A DNA stretch of 64,000 nt from Halonatronomonas betaini (GCF_015666175.1 NZ_JADPIE010000001.1:563741-627740); one strand, 5' to 3'. Positions 7,250 to 15,890 are shown, counted from the first letter of the stretch. Numbers and translations are program-made. The notes: generated by a model from the sequence alone, not told the origin.

Positions 7250-9727
7250 ATGGCAGAACAATATGATTTTCAAAGCTTTGATAAGAAATGGCAGGAAAAA
7301 TGGGAGAATGCTGAATTGGACAAAGTAGATATCAAGGAGGGACCTGAACATTATGTGCTAGAAATGTTCCCTTATCCATCCGGGAAATTACATATGGGCC
7401 ATGTTAGAGTCTATTCAATTGGCGATGTAATTGCCCGATATAAAAGGATGCAGGGTTATAATGTTATGCATCCAATGGGCTGGGATGCTTTTGGTCTCCC
7501 AGCAGAAAATGCAGCAATTGAACATGGAAATATTCATCCTAAAGACTGGACCTGGGATAATATAACTGAAATGAAAAGGCAGATGAAAAGTCTAGGTTTA
7601 AGTTATGATTGGGATAGAGAAGTTACAACAGCCAGTGAGGATTATTATCGCTGGACTCAATGGTTCTTTATTCAAATGTTTAAGAACGATTTAGCTTACA
7701 GGAAAAAAGCAGCAGTTAACTGGTGCCCGAGTTGCGAAACTGTACTTGCAAATGAGCAGGTTGTTGATGATGCCTGTGAACGTTGCGAAACAGACGTAGA
7801 GAAAAAGAAATTGGCCCAGTGGTTTTTAAGAATCACTGATTATGCTGATAGATTGCTTGATGACCATAGGTTTTTGGATAAATGGCCAGATAGAGTTAAA
7901 GCAATGCAGAAAAACTGGATTGGTAGAAGTGAAGGTACATTGATAAATTTCCCGGTACCGGCTACAGATGATCAGATTGAAGTCTTTACAACCAGGCCAG
8001 ATACCATTTATGGTGCAACATATATGGTATTAGCACCGGAACATCCACTTGTTGATAAATTCCTTGAAGTTTCTGGAAAAGAAGCTGAATTAAATGAATT
8101 TATTGAGAGAGTTAGCCAGCAGGAAGAGGAAGAGAGGACCTCTCCAGATTCAGAGAAAATAGGAATAGATACAGGGGTTAAGGCTGTTAATCCTCTATCT
8201 GGAGAAGAAATCCCTATTTTTATTGCTAATTATGTTTTGATGGATTATGGTACAGGTGCTATAATGGCAGTTCCTGCTCATGATCAGAGGGACTTTGATT
8301 TTGCAAAGAAATATGATATTAATATCCGTGAGGTTATTAGACCAGAAGATCAGGCCGGTGAAACACCTGGTGGACTGGAAGAAGCATTTGTTGAACCAGG
8401 AGTGCTTGTTAATTCTGGTAAATTTGATGGCTTGAATTCTGATGAAGCATTTGATAAAATAGCTGCATATTTAGAAGAAGCTGGAATTGGGCAGAGGAAT
8501 GTTAATTATAGGCTAAAGGACTGGCTTATCTCCAGACAGCGTTACTGGGGGGCACCAATTCCTATGGTTTATTGTGATGAATGTGGGATTGTGCCAGTAT
8601 CAGAAGATGATTTACCTGTTAAATTACCCTATGAGATAGAATTAGGAAAAGGTGGAGAATCACCACTTAAGAAATCTGATGAATTTGTTAATACAACCTG
8701 TCCTGAATGTGGCAGTAATGCCAGGCGTGAGACAGATACAATGGATACATTTGTGGATTCATCCTGGTATTTCATGAGGTATTTAGATGCCAGCAATGAA
8801 GAGATTCCCTTTGAAAAAGAGAATGCTGATAATTGGACACCTGTAGATACCTATGTCGGTGGCGTTGAACATGCTATTTTACATCTTTTATATGCCCGTT
8901 TCTTTACAAAGGTTATGAAGGATTTGAATCTAACTGAAACTATTGAGCCCTTTGATCATTATTTAGCACAGGGAATGGTTTTAAAAGATGGCAGCAAGAT
9001 GTCAAAAAGCAAAGGGAATGTTGTAGATCCACTAAATATCCTATCTAATTATGGGGCAGATGCAACCAGACTCTTTATTCTATTTGCAGCTCCTCCGGAA
9101 AAAGATCTTGAATGGAGCGATAAAGGCATAGAAGGTCAGGCCAGATTTGTTAATAGGGTTTGGAGAGCAGTTATTGATAATCTGGATCTATTAAAAGATG
9201 CTTCAGTTGAAATTAATCCAGATTCATTTGAAGATCAGGATAAGAAATTATATCGAAAGCTCCATGAGACCATAAAAAGAGTTACAATTGATCTTGGAGA
9301 AAGATTTAATTTTAATACAGCAATTAGTGCTATCATGGAATTAACCAATGAAATATACTCTTATTTAAATAATGATCAGATTAATCCTAACCTGTTTAGA
9401 AATGTCGTTGAAAATCTCTTATTAATGCTAGCTCCATTTACACCCCATTTTACCGAAGAAATCTGGGCTGAACTTGGAAATGATTTTAGTATTCATCAGC
9501 AGGAATGGCCAGAATATGAAGAATCAGCTCTGGAAAAAGATGAAGTTGAGATTGTTATTCAGATAAATGGTAAAGTCAGGGAGCATATGAAAGTTGAAGC
9601 AGGGCTTGATAAAGGCACCCTTGAAAATAAGGCTTTGAAAGAAGAAAAAGTTCAGGAATATGTCGGTGAAAAAGAAGTTAAAAAGGTAATTGTTATACCA
9701 GATAAGCTGGTAAATATAGTTGTTTAA
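7250..9727 (+). CDS. leuS: Leucyl-tRNA synthetase
   Basis: 825 aa class I synthetase. The HIGH motif appears as HMGH near residues 48-51 and the KMSKS loop as KMSKSKG near residue 582. A CP1 editing domain lies between, with TRPDTIYG and GTGAIMAVPAHD. Two zinc-like CxxC pairs are visible (CPSCE...CERCE and CDECG...CPECG). An ATG at 7241 abuts the AAGGGG ribosome site, so the ATG at 7250 (9 nt away) is chosen. Controlled by the T-box leader. Confidence 0.96.
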   Translation: MAEQYDFQSFDKKWQEKWENAELDKVDIKEGPEHYVLEMFPYPSGKLHMGHVRVYSIGDVIARYKRMQGYNVMHPMGWDAFGLPAENAAIEHGNIHPKDWTWDNITEMKRQMKSLGLSYDWDREVTTASEDYYRWTQWFFIQMFKNDLAYRKKAAVNWCPSCETVLANEQVVDDACERCETDVEKKKLAQWFLRITDYADRLLDDHRFLDKWPDRVKAMQKNWIGRSEGTLINFPVPATDDQIEVFTTRPDTIYGATYMVLAPEHPLVDKFLEVSGKEAELNEFIERVSQQEEEERTSPDSEKIGIDTGVKAVNPLSGEEIPIFIANYVLMDYGTGAIMAVPAHDQRDFDFAKKYDINIREVIRPEDQAGETPGGLEEAFVEPGVLVNSGKFDGLNSDEAFDKIAAYLEEAGIGQRNVNYRLKDWLISRQRYWGAPIPMVYCDECGIVPVSEDDLPVKLPYEIELGKGGESPLKKSDEFVNTTCPECGSNARRETDTMDTFVDSSWYFMRYLDASNEEIPFEKENADNWTPVDTYVGGVEHAILHLLYARFFTKVMKDLNLTETIEPFDHYLAQGMVLKDGSKMSKSKGNVVDPLNILSNYGADATRLFILFAAPPEKDLEWSDKGIEGQARFVNRVWRAVIDNLDLLKDASVEINPDSFEDQDKKLYRKLHETIKRVTIDLGERFNFNTAISAIMELTNEIYSYLNNDQINPNLFRNVVENLLLMLAPFTPHFTEEIWAELGNDFSIHQQEWPEYEESALEKDEVEIVIQINGKVREHMKVEAGLDKGTLENKALKEEKVQEYVGEKEVKKVIVIPDKLVNIVV

Positions 9728-9739
9728 GTAGGTGATTAA

Positions 9740-10177
9740 ATGGAAGAAGAAGCAGTTGTTGTCAAGTCTTTAAACGGAAAAGCAGAGGTCAGACTGGTTA
9801 AACAATCTGCCTGTCAGCATTGTGATCATGATTGTGGACTGGCAGGGGATAGCCATGAGATTAAAGAATTAGAGGTGGAAGTTGAAAATCCAATTGGTGC
9901 AAAAGCAGGCCAGAGGGTAGCCCTGGAAATGGGGAATAAAGAGGTGTACTTTGCATCCCTTTTAGTCTATCTATTACCATTACTCTTTATGTTTGCCGGG
10001 TATTTTATCTTTGGAGCTTATCTGCCCCGAATTATTGAAATAGGAGTAGAACCAGCTGGAATGCTAGGTGCTCTAACCTTATTAATAATATCATTTTTTA
10101 GTCTCAGAAAAATTGATGATTTTCTTAAGAGCAAGAGATCATTCCACCCAAAAATTACAAAAATATTAAGCAAATGA
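9740..10177 (+). CDS. RseC/MucC family membrane protein
   Basis: 145 aa. The N-terminal cytoplasmic part has a cysteine cluster, CQHCDHDC (about residues 25-32), followed by a beta-rich stretch and two transmembrane helices (about 71-92 and 103-125). This is the layout of SoxR-reducing/RseC-MucC proteins, which are linked to electron-transfer complexes or sigma-factor control elsewhere. It starts 12 nt after leuS and shares its transcript; the next signal is a terminator. Its specific partner is not evident here. Confidence 0.8.
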   Translation: MEEEAVVVKSLNGKAEVRLVKQSACQHCDHDCGLAGDSHEIKELEVEVENPIGAKAGQRVALEMGNKEVYFASLLVYLLPLLFMFAGYFIFGAYLPRIIEIGVEPAGMLGALTLLIISFFSLRKIDDFLKSKRSFHPKITKILSK

Positions 10178-10200
10178 AAATAAATTTATTGGGGATAAGA

Positions 10201-10228
10201 GCAACCATCAGTTATGGTGGTTGCTTTT
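10201..10228 (+). terminator. Rho-independent terminator after leuS-rseC
   Basis: GCAACCATCA pairs with TGGTGGTTGC (one G-T wobble) around a 4-nt loop and is followed by TTTTTT. Confidence 0.88.
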
Positions 10229-10359
10229 TTGCTGTTCCAGTCAAACCTATTTTTAATTTTAAATCAGAGAAAATAAATGTAAAAACTACTGGTAATATAT
10301 GCTGCTTAATCAATAAACCAAAATAATATTGAGAATTTTATCTTTTTTCTAGAAATGAT

Positions 10360-10390
10360 GCAGGAGTTTATCAACCTATAGATAATTATA
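10360..10390 (+). promoter_or_regulatory. Possible sigma-H-type promoter of spoVS (weak)
   Basis: GCAGGA at 10360-10365 matches the -35 half found before comEA and dnaG. The -10 half is poorer: TAATTATA after 17 nt or GATAAT after 15 nt. In Bacillus subtilis spoVS is sigma-H dependent, which supports the call. The rest of the 276-nt gap upstream of spoVS shows only AT-rich sequence and a GC-rich patch, CCCCGGCCCCGGG, near 10401. Confidence 0.4.
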
Positions 10391-10453
10391 TTAATATCAG
10401 CCCCGGCCCCGGGCAAAATACCATTTAAATCTATAAGGAGGTATTCTTGCAGC

Positions 10454-10714
10454 ATGGATGTACTGAAAGTAGCAGCAAATTCTAGTCCCAACTCTGTAGC
10501 CGGTGCTTTAGCCGGTGTTTTAAGAGAAGAAGGTGGTGCCGAGCTTCAAGCAATAGGCGCAGGAGCAATTAATCAAGCAGTTAAGGCAGTAGCAATAGCC
10601 AGAGGGTTTGTGGCTCCGTCAGGTATGGATTTAGTCTGTATTCCTGCATTTACAGATATTGAAATTGAAGGAGAAGAGAGAACAGCGATTAAATTTATTG
10701 TTGAGCCCCGCTGA
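10454..10714 (+). CDS. spoVS: Stage V sporulation protein S
   Basis: 86 aa, the standard length of this very conserved Alba-like family. The sequence MDVLKVAANSSPNSVAGALA and the GAGAINQAVKA and PAFTDIEI segments are characteristic. In Bacillus it affects septation and coat assembly, but it also occurs in non-sporulating bacteria, so it does not by itself prove sporulation. AAGGAGG lies 10 nt before the ATG. It stands alone between terminators. Confidence 0.95.
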   Translation: MDVLKVAANSSPNSVAGALAGVLREEGGAELQAIGAGAINQAVKAVAIARGFVAPSGMDLVCIPAFTDIEIEGEERTAIKFIVEPR

Positions 10715-10745
10715 TATCTAGTTTTACAAATGCTCAGCAGGGGCT
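10702..10745 (+). terminator. Long hairpin overlapping the spoVS stop codon
   Basis: AGCCCCGCTGA pairs with TCAGCAGGGGCT (one bulged A) around a loop of about 19 nt; the stem includes the TGA stop. No T run follows directly, so it may act as an RNA-stability element. Confidence 0.5.
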
Positions 10746-10759
10746 GATAAAGTAATTTG

Positions 10760-10792
10760 ATCCCCTTTTGTTTTAACAGGAGGGGATTTTTG
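10760..10792 (+). terminator. Rho-independent terminator after spoVS
   Basis: ATCCCCT (10760-10766) pairs with AGGGGAT (10781-10787), followed by TTTTTGTTTG. Confidence 0.75.
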
Positions 10793-10813
10793 TTTGTAAT
10801 CATATATTTTAGC

Positions 10814-10842
10814 TTGTTATCATATATTTAAACTGCTATAAT
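10814..10842 (+). promoter_or_regulatory. Sigma-A-type promoter of selD
   Basis: TTGTTA (10814-10819), 17-nt spacer, TATAAT (10837-10842), 55 nt upstream of the selD start. Confidence 0.65.
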
Positions 10843-10897
10843 TATAATTAGATTTTATTTATTCAATATAAATTTCTTATGTAATGGAGGTTTTAAT

Positions 10898-11935
10898 ATG
10901 GCTGATAAACTAAAGTTAACTTCATATAGCAAATCATCTGGTTGAGCATCTAAACTTGGGCCAGAGGAACTGGCCGAGGTTTTAAAGGGTATAGATTTTA
11001 GCTCTAATGATGAGAACCTGATTGTCGGTCTAGAAAATGGTGATGATGCGATTATTTACAGGTTAGATGAAAATAGAGTTATGATCCAATCTATAGATTT
11101 TTTTACTCCTGTTGTAGATGACCCCTATTTATTTGGACAGATCGCTGCAGCAAATTCTTTGAGTGATATATATGCTATGGGAGGAAAACCTTTTATGGCA
11201 ATGAATGTCGTTGGCTTCCCAAACTGTCTAAAAGGGGAAGTATTAAATCAGATATTAAAGGGTGGTAATGATAAAGTTAAGGAAGCAGGTGCTTTTATTG
11301 GCGGTGGCCATACTGTTGAAGATGAAGAACCTAAATACGGCCTGGCAGTTACCGGTTTAGCTCATCCTGATGATGTTAGGGCTAATTCAACAGCCAGAAT
11401 TGGAGATAAATTAATCTTAACCAAGCCTTTAGGTGCAGGGATTATCTCAACAGCAATTAAAGCTGATATGATAAATGATCAGGCCGGCCATCCTGCTGTC
11501 AAAAGTATGGCCAGATTAAATGCAAATGCAGCAGAACTTATGAAAGATTATAATGTTAGTAGCTGCACTGATATAACAGGGTTTGGTCTAATAGGTCATT
11601 TAAATGAAATGATAAATGGGAGTAAAGTTGGAGCCAGACTGGAGCTTAATAAGATTCATTATTTTCCAGATACACTGGATATGATGGATACTGGAATGGT
11701 TCCTGGAGGCCTTTATAAAAATAAAAAGGCATTCTCTAAAGTTGTTAATTTAAAAAATGATGGTAATGAGAATCTCTCTGACTTATTATATGATCCCCAG
11801 ACCTCTGGTGGGCTCTTAATTGCTGTTAAACCTTCTGAATCTAATTCCCTTGTAAATCAGCTTAAAGATAGTGGTGAAGATGCAGAAATCATTGGTGAAA
11901 TTACAGATGAGGTAACAAGAATTACAGTAATATAA
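10898..11935 (+). CDS. selD: Selenide, water dikinase (selenocysteine-containing)
   Basis: 345 aa if the in-frame TGA at 10943-10945 is read as selenocysteine. The start ATG at 10898 has a TGGAGG ribosome site, and the frame runs unbroken apart from that codon. The TGA falls at residue 16 in SSG-U-ASKLGPEEL, the place of the catalytic Cys/Sec of SelD, with the essential lysine at 19. Downstream come NGDDA, the GGGHTVED ATP-binding stretch and DPQTSGGLL. The enzyme makes selenophosphate from selenide and ATP. A gene caller that stops at TGA would give a 284-aa fragment beginning at 11081 and lacking the active site. It is followed by a DUF3343 gene. Confidence 0.95.
10943..10975 (+). promoter_or_regulatory. 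Sec codon and bacterial SECIS-like hairpin in selD
   Basis: The UGA at 10943-10945 is followed by a perfect 6-bp hairpin, GGCCAG (10959-10964) and CTGGCC (10970-10975), with apical loop AGGAA about 20 nt after the UGA. This is the distance expected for a bacterial SECIS bound by SelB. The stem can extend by weaker pairs at its base. Confidence 0.8.
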
Positions 11936-11952
11936 TGAATGGAGAGGTTTTA

Positions 11953-12216
11953 ATGATTGGAGATGAATATGGTCTAATATCCTTTGACAATACTCATTAT
12001 GCAATTAAAGCAGAAAAATTATTGAAAGATAGAAATTATTCAGTGGAAATGCGCCCGATTCCTCCATCAATATCAGCAGATTGTGGTTTTGGAGTTGAAT
12101 TTGATATAAAAAAAATAAAAGAGATCAAAAAATTTCTTGAAAAAAACACTGTACAAACAGTGGGTTATTATCATATAATAAAGAATGGTAATAAAAAAAC
12201 CATTGAAAAGGTATAA
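11953..12216 (+). CDS. DUF3343 protein, putative Se/S carrier
   Basis: 87 aa from the ATG at 11953, chosen over one at 11935 because GGAGAGG lies just upstream of it. The sequence begins with FDNTHYAIKAEKLLK and has PPSISADCGFGVEF, whose single conserved cysteine (about residue 40) is the signature of DUF3343. This family is found next to selenium-metabolism genes and is suggested to carry Se or S. The position 17 nt behind selD supports a selenium role; the exact step is unproven. Confidence 0.82.
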   Translation: MIGDEYGLISFDNTHYAIKAEKLLKDRNYSVEMRPIPPSISADCGFGVEFDIKKIKEIKKFLEKNTVQTVGYYHIIKNGNKKTIEKV

Positions 12217-12246
12217 TATAATTGATATATAGGAGGATAAAGGCAG

Positions 12247-12861
12247 ATGGGTGTATTACTTATTGGTATTGCAGGGGGGTCTGCGTCCGGGAAAACGACA
12301 CTGGCAAGAATATTAAAGGAATCCTTTAAAGATGATGTGACAATTTTAAGGCTTGATTATTATTATCATGACCTGGATCACTTTGATGTCCCGGAAGATG
12401 AAATTAATTTTGATCACCCTAATTCATTTGAGATAGATTTATTGATTAAACACCTAAATAAGTTGAGAAACGGTGAAGAGATAGATAGGCCGGTATATAG
12501 TTTTAAAACAAACCGGAGGTTAGACAGGACAAAGGTTGTTAAACCATCAAAAATTTTAATTGTTGAAGGAATTCTCTCGTTATATTATTTAAAACTCTGT
12601 GAACATTATGATCTAAAGATTTATGTAGATACTGATTGTGATATTAGATTATTAAGAAGGATAACCAGGGATATCAATGAGAGAGGTAGAAGCCTGGAAT
12701 CAGTGAAAAAGCAATATCTTTCAACAGTTAAACCGATGCATGAACAGTTTGTAGAACCTAGCAAATCAAGGGCAGATATAATTATTCCCCATGGCGGTTT
12801 AAATGAAATTGCCAATGACTTATTAATTGAAAAGATAAAGGGCCATTTAAAAGTAAATTAA
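12247..12861 (+). CDS. udk: Uridine kinase
   Basis: 204 aa. A Walker A motif GGSASGKT (about 10-17) opens a P-loop kinase fold. LDYYYHDL (substrate-binding region), DHPNSFE, RPVYSF and VEGILSLYY follow as in uridine/cytidine kinases and related phosphoribulokinase-like enzymes. It phosphorylates uridine (and cytidine) with GTP or ATP in pyrimidine salvage. A GGAGGATAAAG ribosome site precedes the ATG and a strong terminator follows. Family is certain; exact substrate is likely. Confidence 0.85.
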   Translation: MGVLLIGIAGGSASGKTTLARILKESFKDDVTILRLDYYYHDLDHFDVPEDEINFDHPNSFEIDLLIKHLNKLRNGEEIDRPVYSFKTNRRLDRTKVVKPSKILIVEGILSLYYLKLCEHYDLKIYVDTDCDIRLLRRITRDINERGRSLESVKKQYLSTVKPMHEQFVEPSKSRADIIIPHGGLNEIANDLLIEKIKGHLKVN

Positions 12862-12868
12862 ATTTTAG

Positions 12869-12897
12869 CCTAACCTGAAAAAAGGTTAGGTTTTTTA
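12869..12897 (+). terminator. Rho-independent terminator after udk
   Basis: CCTAACCT (12869-12876) pairs with AGGTTAGG (12883-12890), then TTTTTT. Confidence 0.9.
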
Positions 12898-12906
12898 TCT
12901 TTTTAT

Positions 12907-12938
12907 GCAGGAATATTTTGTTATAGGAAGAAATATTA
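12907..12938 (+). promoter_or_regulatory. Sigma-H-type promoter of comEA-comEC
   Basis: GCAGGAATA (12907-12915) fits the sigma-H -35 consensus RNAGGAWWW. After 17 nt from GCAGGA comes GAAATATTA (12930-12938), one mismatch from the GAAT core of RNNGAATWW. Spacing equals that of the known Bacillus spoVG sigma-H promoter. It ends 28 nt before the comEA start. Confidence 0.65.
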
Positions 12939-12965
12939 TTCACCACACAAAAAGAGGTGAATAAT

Positions 12966-13559
12966 ATGAAATTAGATCAGGAGAAATACTGGATTATTTT
13001 AGTGCTAATAGCTGTGATAGCTTTCTGGGCAGGGGGCAGAGATTTTAATTTTTCTACTCAAGAAATACCTGCGGTAGAGGTAATGGGTGATAACAGTATT
13101 AATAGCAAAGATTTCAATATTAAAGACGACGAAATAATAGTCCATATTGGTGGCGAAGTAAATAATCCAGGGGTTTTTAGTTTTTCTCAGGGGATTAGGT
13201 TAATTGATGCAATTTCTGTAGCAGGCGGTGAGACATCTAAAGCTGCATTGGATCAAATAAATCTGGCAAGGATAATAAATGATGGCGAACATATTATAAT
13301 TCCTTCCTATCTTTCGTCAGAAGCTCCGGCTGATTATTCTAAGCTTAATACACAGATTCAATCAGGCGGGCAGGTTAATATAAATACAGCAGGAATAGAA
13401 GAGCTCTCTTCTTTAGCAGGGATTGGTAGAGTAAGAGCAGAAGCTATTATAGAATATAGAGATAATAATAATGGTTTTAAAAATCCTGAAGAAATTAAGA
13501 ATGTTGCCGGGATTGGAGTTCAGACATATAATAATATTAAAGATGATATTAAAATCTGA
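12966..13559 (+). CDS. comEA: Competence DNA receptor ComEA
   Basis: 197 aa from the ATG at 12966, which has AGAGGTG at the right distance; a GTG at 12957 lies inside that ribosome site. One transmembrane helix (about 8-24), an SLBB-type domain (VHIGGEVNNPGVF through INDGEHIIIP), then a C-terminal pair of helix-hairpin-helix motifs (VNINTAGIEELSSLAGIG and the KNVAGIG repeat) that bind double-stranded DNA. ComEA binds incoming DNA outside the membrane and hands it to ComEC. The stop overlaps the comEC start (TGATG). Confidence 0.92.
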   Translation: MKLDQEKYWIILVLIAVIAFWAGGRDFNFSTQEIPAVEVMGDNSINSKDFNIKDDEIIVHIGGEVNNPGVFSFSQGIRLIDAISVAGGETSKAALDQINLARIINDGEHIIIPSYLSSEAPADYSKLNTQIQSGGQVNINTAGIEELSSLAGIGRVRAEAIIEYRDNNNGFKNPEEIKNVAGIGVQTYNNIKDDIKI

Positions 13560-14806
13560 TGTTAAAATATATCCATACCCACATCATTTTTATTATCTTT
13601 ATTTTATTTGTAATCTGGCAGGAGATTATAATCTTAATATTAGCAAATAATACTTTCAATATAACTTTTATATCATATACTCTGGTATTTATAATTATTT
13701 TTTTAAAATTTAATCTTTATAGTAATCTATCACATAATAATCTTTTTATAAGTCTGGCCTTCATTCATGCTTTGAGGTTGATATATGAGTTTAATTTTAA
13801 AGGGATCGATATTATAGGTTTATTAAGGGTTGATAGACTGGTTAGTTTTCAGGAAAAATTATTAGGTGTTTATGAGGTATATTATTCTGTCGAGAGGGCC
13901 AACTTAGTTGGGGCTATTATTTTAGGTGAGAGATCAGGAATAAGTTCTCTGACTGTTATGCTAAGGGATGCAGGGGTTGGTCATCTTTTGGCATTATCAG
14001 GCATGCATGTTGGATATGCAGCTTTATTAGTCTATTTGTTGTTTAAATATTTACCTATTAATACTTATTTAAAATTAACAATTGAAATCTCAATTTTACT
14101 GGGCTATATATTACTGGCAGGAGCATCACCATCTTTAATGAGAGCAGGGTTTATGTGGGTTGTTGCCAGAATATTAATAGTCAATAATATTAAAATATCA
14201 ATTATGAATTTACTCGGGGTTGCCGGTATTTTAATCCTTTTAATTGAGCCAGGTATGCTCTACCAGGCCGGATTTCAGATATCATTTTTAGTAGTAATCA
14301 GCATCTATTTCTTTATAAATAGATTTAAAAAATTGCCATCACCGGTGGCTGTATCTTTAGCTGCCACCATAGGTTCATTTCCCTGGTTAAGCTGGATAAG
14401 TCTGGGGTTTAACTTAAATGGTCTGATTAGCAATTTGATTATGATACCGTTTTTTATTCCGATTTATATCTTAAATTTAATGATTTTAGTTTTCCACTGG
14501 GCATTTCCTGATATTGGCTTATTTTTATCTAAAATAAGTGATTTTTTAATTTCGATTTTTATCAATACAGGCAGCTATCTGGCTGGCCTGCCATTTAATT
14601 ACAAACTAAATCTCATAGGAAGATTACATCATTATCAAGGCTATTTTTTTATGCCGCTGCCATTGATAGTCTTATATATCACAATTTTTGCAGTCTTTAA
14701 TAATTCTAGCAGGCCTAACTGGTTGAAGAGTAGATCTCTTTTAACTTTAACCTGGAAAGCAGTAGTTTTAATTTCTATAATAAACTTTATTGTTCTTTAT
14801 TTATAA
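13559..14806 (+). CDS. comEC: ComEC/Rec2 channel, competence domain only (short form)
   Basis: 415 aa, nearly all hydrophobic with about ten transmembrane segments. GHLLALSGMHVG (about residues 140-152) is the signature of the Competence domain. ComEC is usually 650-800 aa, with an N-terminal OB-like DUF4131 domain and a C-terminal metallo-beta-lactamase domain. Neither is seen here: there is no HxHxDH motif, and the protein ends in a membrane helix. The reading frame is intact with a clean stop, so this looks like a genuine short form rather than a frameshift. Translationally coupled to comEA. Confidence 0.85.
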   Translation: MLKYIHTHIIFIIFILFVIWQEIIILILANNTFNITFISYTLVFIIIFLKFNLYSNLSHNNLFISLAFIHALRLIYEFNFKGIDIIGLLRVDRLVSFQEKLLGVYEVYYSVERANLVGAIILGERSGISSLTVMLRDAGVGHLLALSGMHVGYAALLVYLLFKYLPINTYLKLTIEISILLGYILLAGASPSLMRAGFMWVVARILIVNNIKISIMNLLGVAGILILLIEPGMLYQAGFQISFLVVISIYFFINRFKKLPSPVAVSLAATIGSFPWLSWISLGFNLNGLISNLIMIPFFIPIYILNLMILVFHWAFPDIGLFLSKISDFLISIFINTGSYLAGLPFNYKLNLIGRLHHYQGYFFMPLPLIVLYITIFAVFNNSSRPNWLKSRSLLTLTWKAVVLISIINFIVLYL

Positions 14807-14819
14807 AATATGTTATGAT
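14790..14819 (+). promoter_or_regulatory. Possible promoter for holA
   Basis: TTGTTC (14790-14795), 18-nt spacer, TATGAT (14814-14819) with a TG extended -10. It overlaps the end of comEC. Confidence 0.4.
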
Positions 14820-14857
14820 TTATAGTAGATTATTTGAATCGAAAAGGAGGTCAAACC

Positions 14858-15844
14858 GTGGCAGAATCCCTTAATTCTTTTTATCTGCTTGCAGGTGAAG
14901 AGAGCTATCTGATTAGAGAAAAATTAAATAATATTGAAGAGGAGATCAAAAAAGCTGGAATAGAAGAAATACATAGAGAGAGAATTGATGATCAGGCTGA
15001 AAATTTTTTGCAAAATTTAATTCAGGCAGTCCAGACGATTAGCCTGATGACAGAATATAAACTGGTGATAGTTGAATGTGAAGAGCTATTTGCCAGCAAA
15101 AATAAATATGACAGAAAAATTATTGATTTATTTTCAAAGGATTTAGAAAAAATAACAGTAGTTTTTCTTTTAAATAGCAGTCCAGATAAGAGAATTAAAA
15201 TCTATAAAGAATTCAAGAAATATGGTAAGTTTTTTGAATTCAAAAGACCTAAATATAGAGATTTAGATAACTGGATTAGAAAGAAATTTAAGGAATCATC
15301 AAAAACAGTTGATAACAGGCTGGTAAAATATTTAGAGTATCTTTTTGATAATAGATTGGAAGCCCTTGATAAAGAAATTGAAAAGATAATAACATTAAAT
15401 TATGAGAAAGATAAAATTGGACTTAAAGATTCCTATCAGATTTTAAGTCGGGATGGTTTAATGGCAGAAAATATTATATTTAATATGATAGATAACTGGA
15501 TGGCCGGCAAAAAGAATGAAGCTTTAAAGGAATATAGAGAGTTAATAAAGGATGGACAGAGTCCTATATATATTCTGATTATGATTCACAGGCAACTGGA
15601 ATTATTAATCAAAACAAAAGAACTTAAAGAGAAAAAAAGATTAAATCATAAAAAAATTGCTAAAGAGATAAATGAACATCCCTATCCAGTCAAAAAAGTT
15701 TATCAGCAATGCGGGAAGGTTTCATTTTTAAAACTTGAATTATTTATGGAAAAACTCTGGGAGGTAAATTATAATATTGTCACAGGCCAGGGCGGAAAAC
15801 CTGAAGAATTAGTAGAAGAATTTTTATTAAAATTCAATCCATAA
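14858..15844 (+). CDS. holA: DNA polymerase III subunit delta
   Basis: 328 aa from GTG 14858, selected because AAAGGAGG lies 7 nt upstream; an in-frame TTG at 14834 precedes that site. SFYLLAGEESYLI is the typical N-terminal strand and nucleotide-fold turn of HolA, followed by the AAA+-like domain and the C-terminal helical collar (RDGLMAENIIFNMIDNWMAG). Delta opens the beta clamp within the clamp loader. Context comEC-holA-rpsT is standard. A bidirectional terminator separates it from the convergent rpsT. Confidence 0.92.
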   Translation: MAESLNSFYLLAGEESYLIREKLNNIEEEIKKAGIEEIHRERIDDQAENFLQNLIQAVQTISLMTEYKLVIVECEELFASKNKYDRKIIDLFSKDLEKITVVFLLNSSPDKRIKIYKEFKKYGKFFEFKRPKYRDLDNWIRKKFKESSKTVDNRLVKYLEYLFDNRLEALDKEIEKIITLNYEKDKIGLKDSYQILSRDGLMAENIIFNMIDNWMAGKKNEALKEYRELIKDGQSPIYILIMIHRQLELLIKTKELKEKKRLNHKKIAKEINEHPYPVKKVYQQCGKVSFLKLELFMEKLWEVNYNIVTGQGGKPEELVEEFLLKFNP

Positions 15845-15890
15845 AAAAATCCAGGCCACTCAATAACAGCGAGGAGGCCTGGTTTATTTT
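15844..15890. terminator. Bidirectional terminator between holA and rpsT
   Basis: CCAGGCC (15851-15857) pairs with GGCCTGG (15876-15882). It is flanked by an A7 run on the left and T-rich sequence on the right, so both convergent transcripts can end here. Confidence 0.88.

Noticed and set aside
10573-10803. - strand 76-aa open frame over spoVS
   Set aside because: It is antisense to the very conserved spoVS and spans two terminator hairpins.
11081-11935. SelD starting at ATG 11081
   Set aside because: This start results only from treating the Sec TGA as a stop; it lacks the catalytic N-terminus and a ribosome site.
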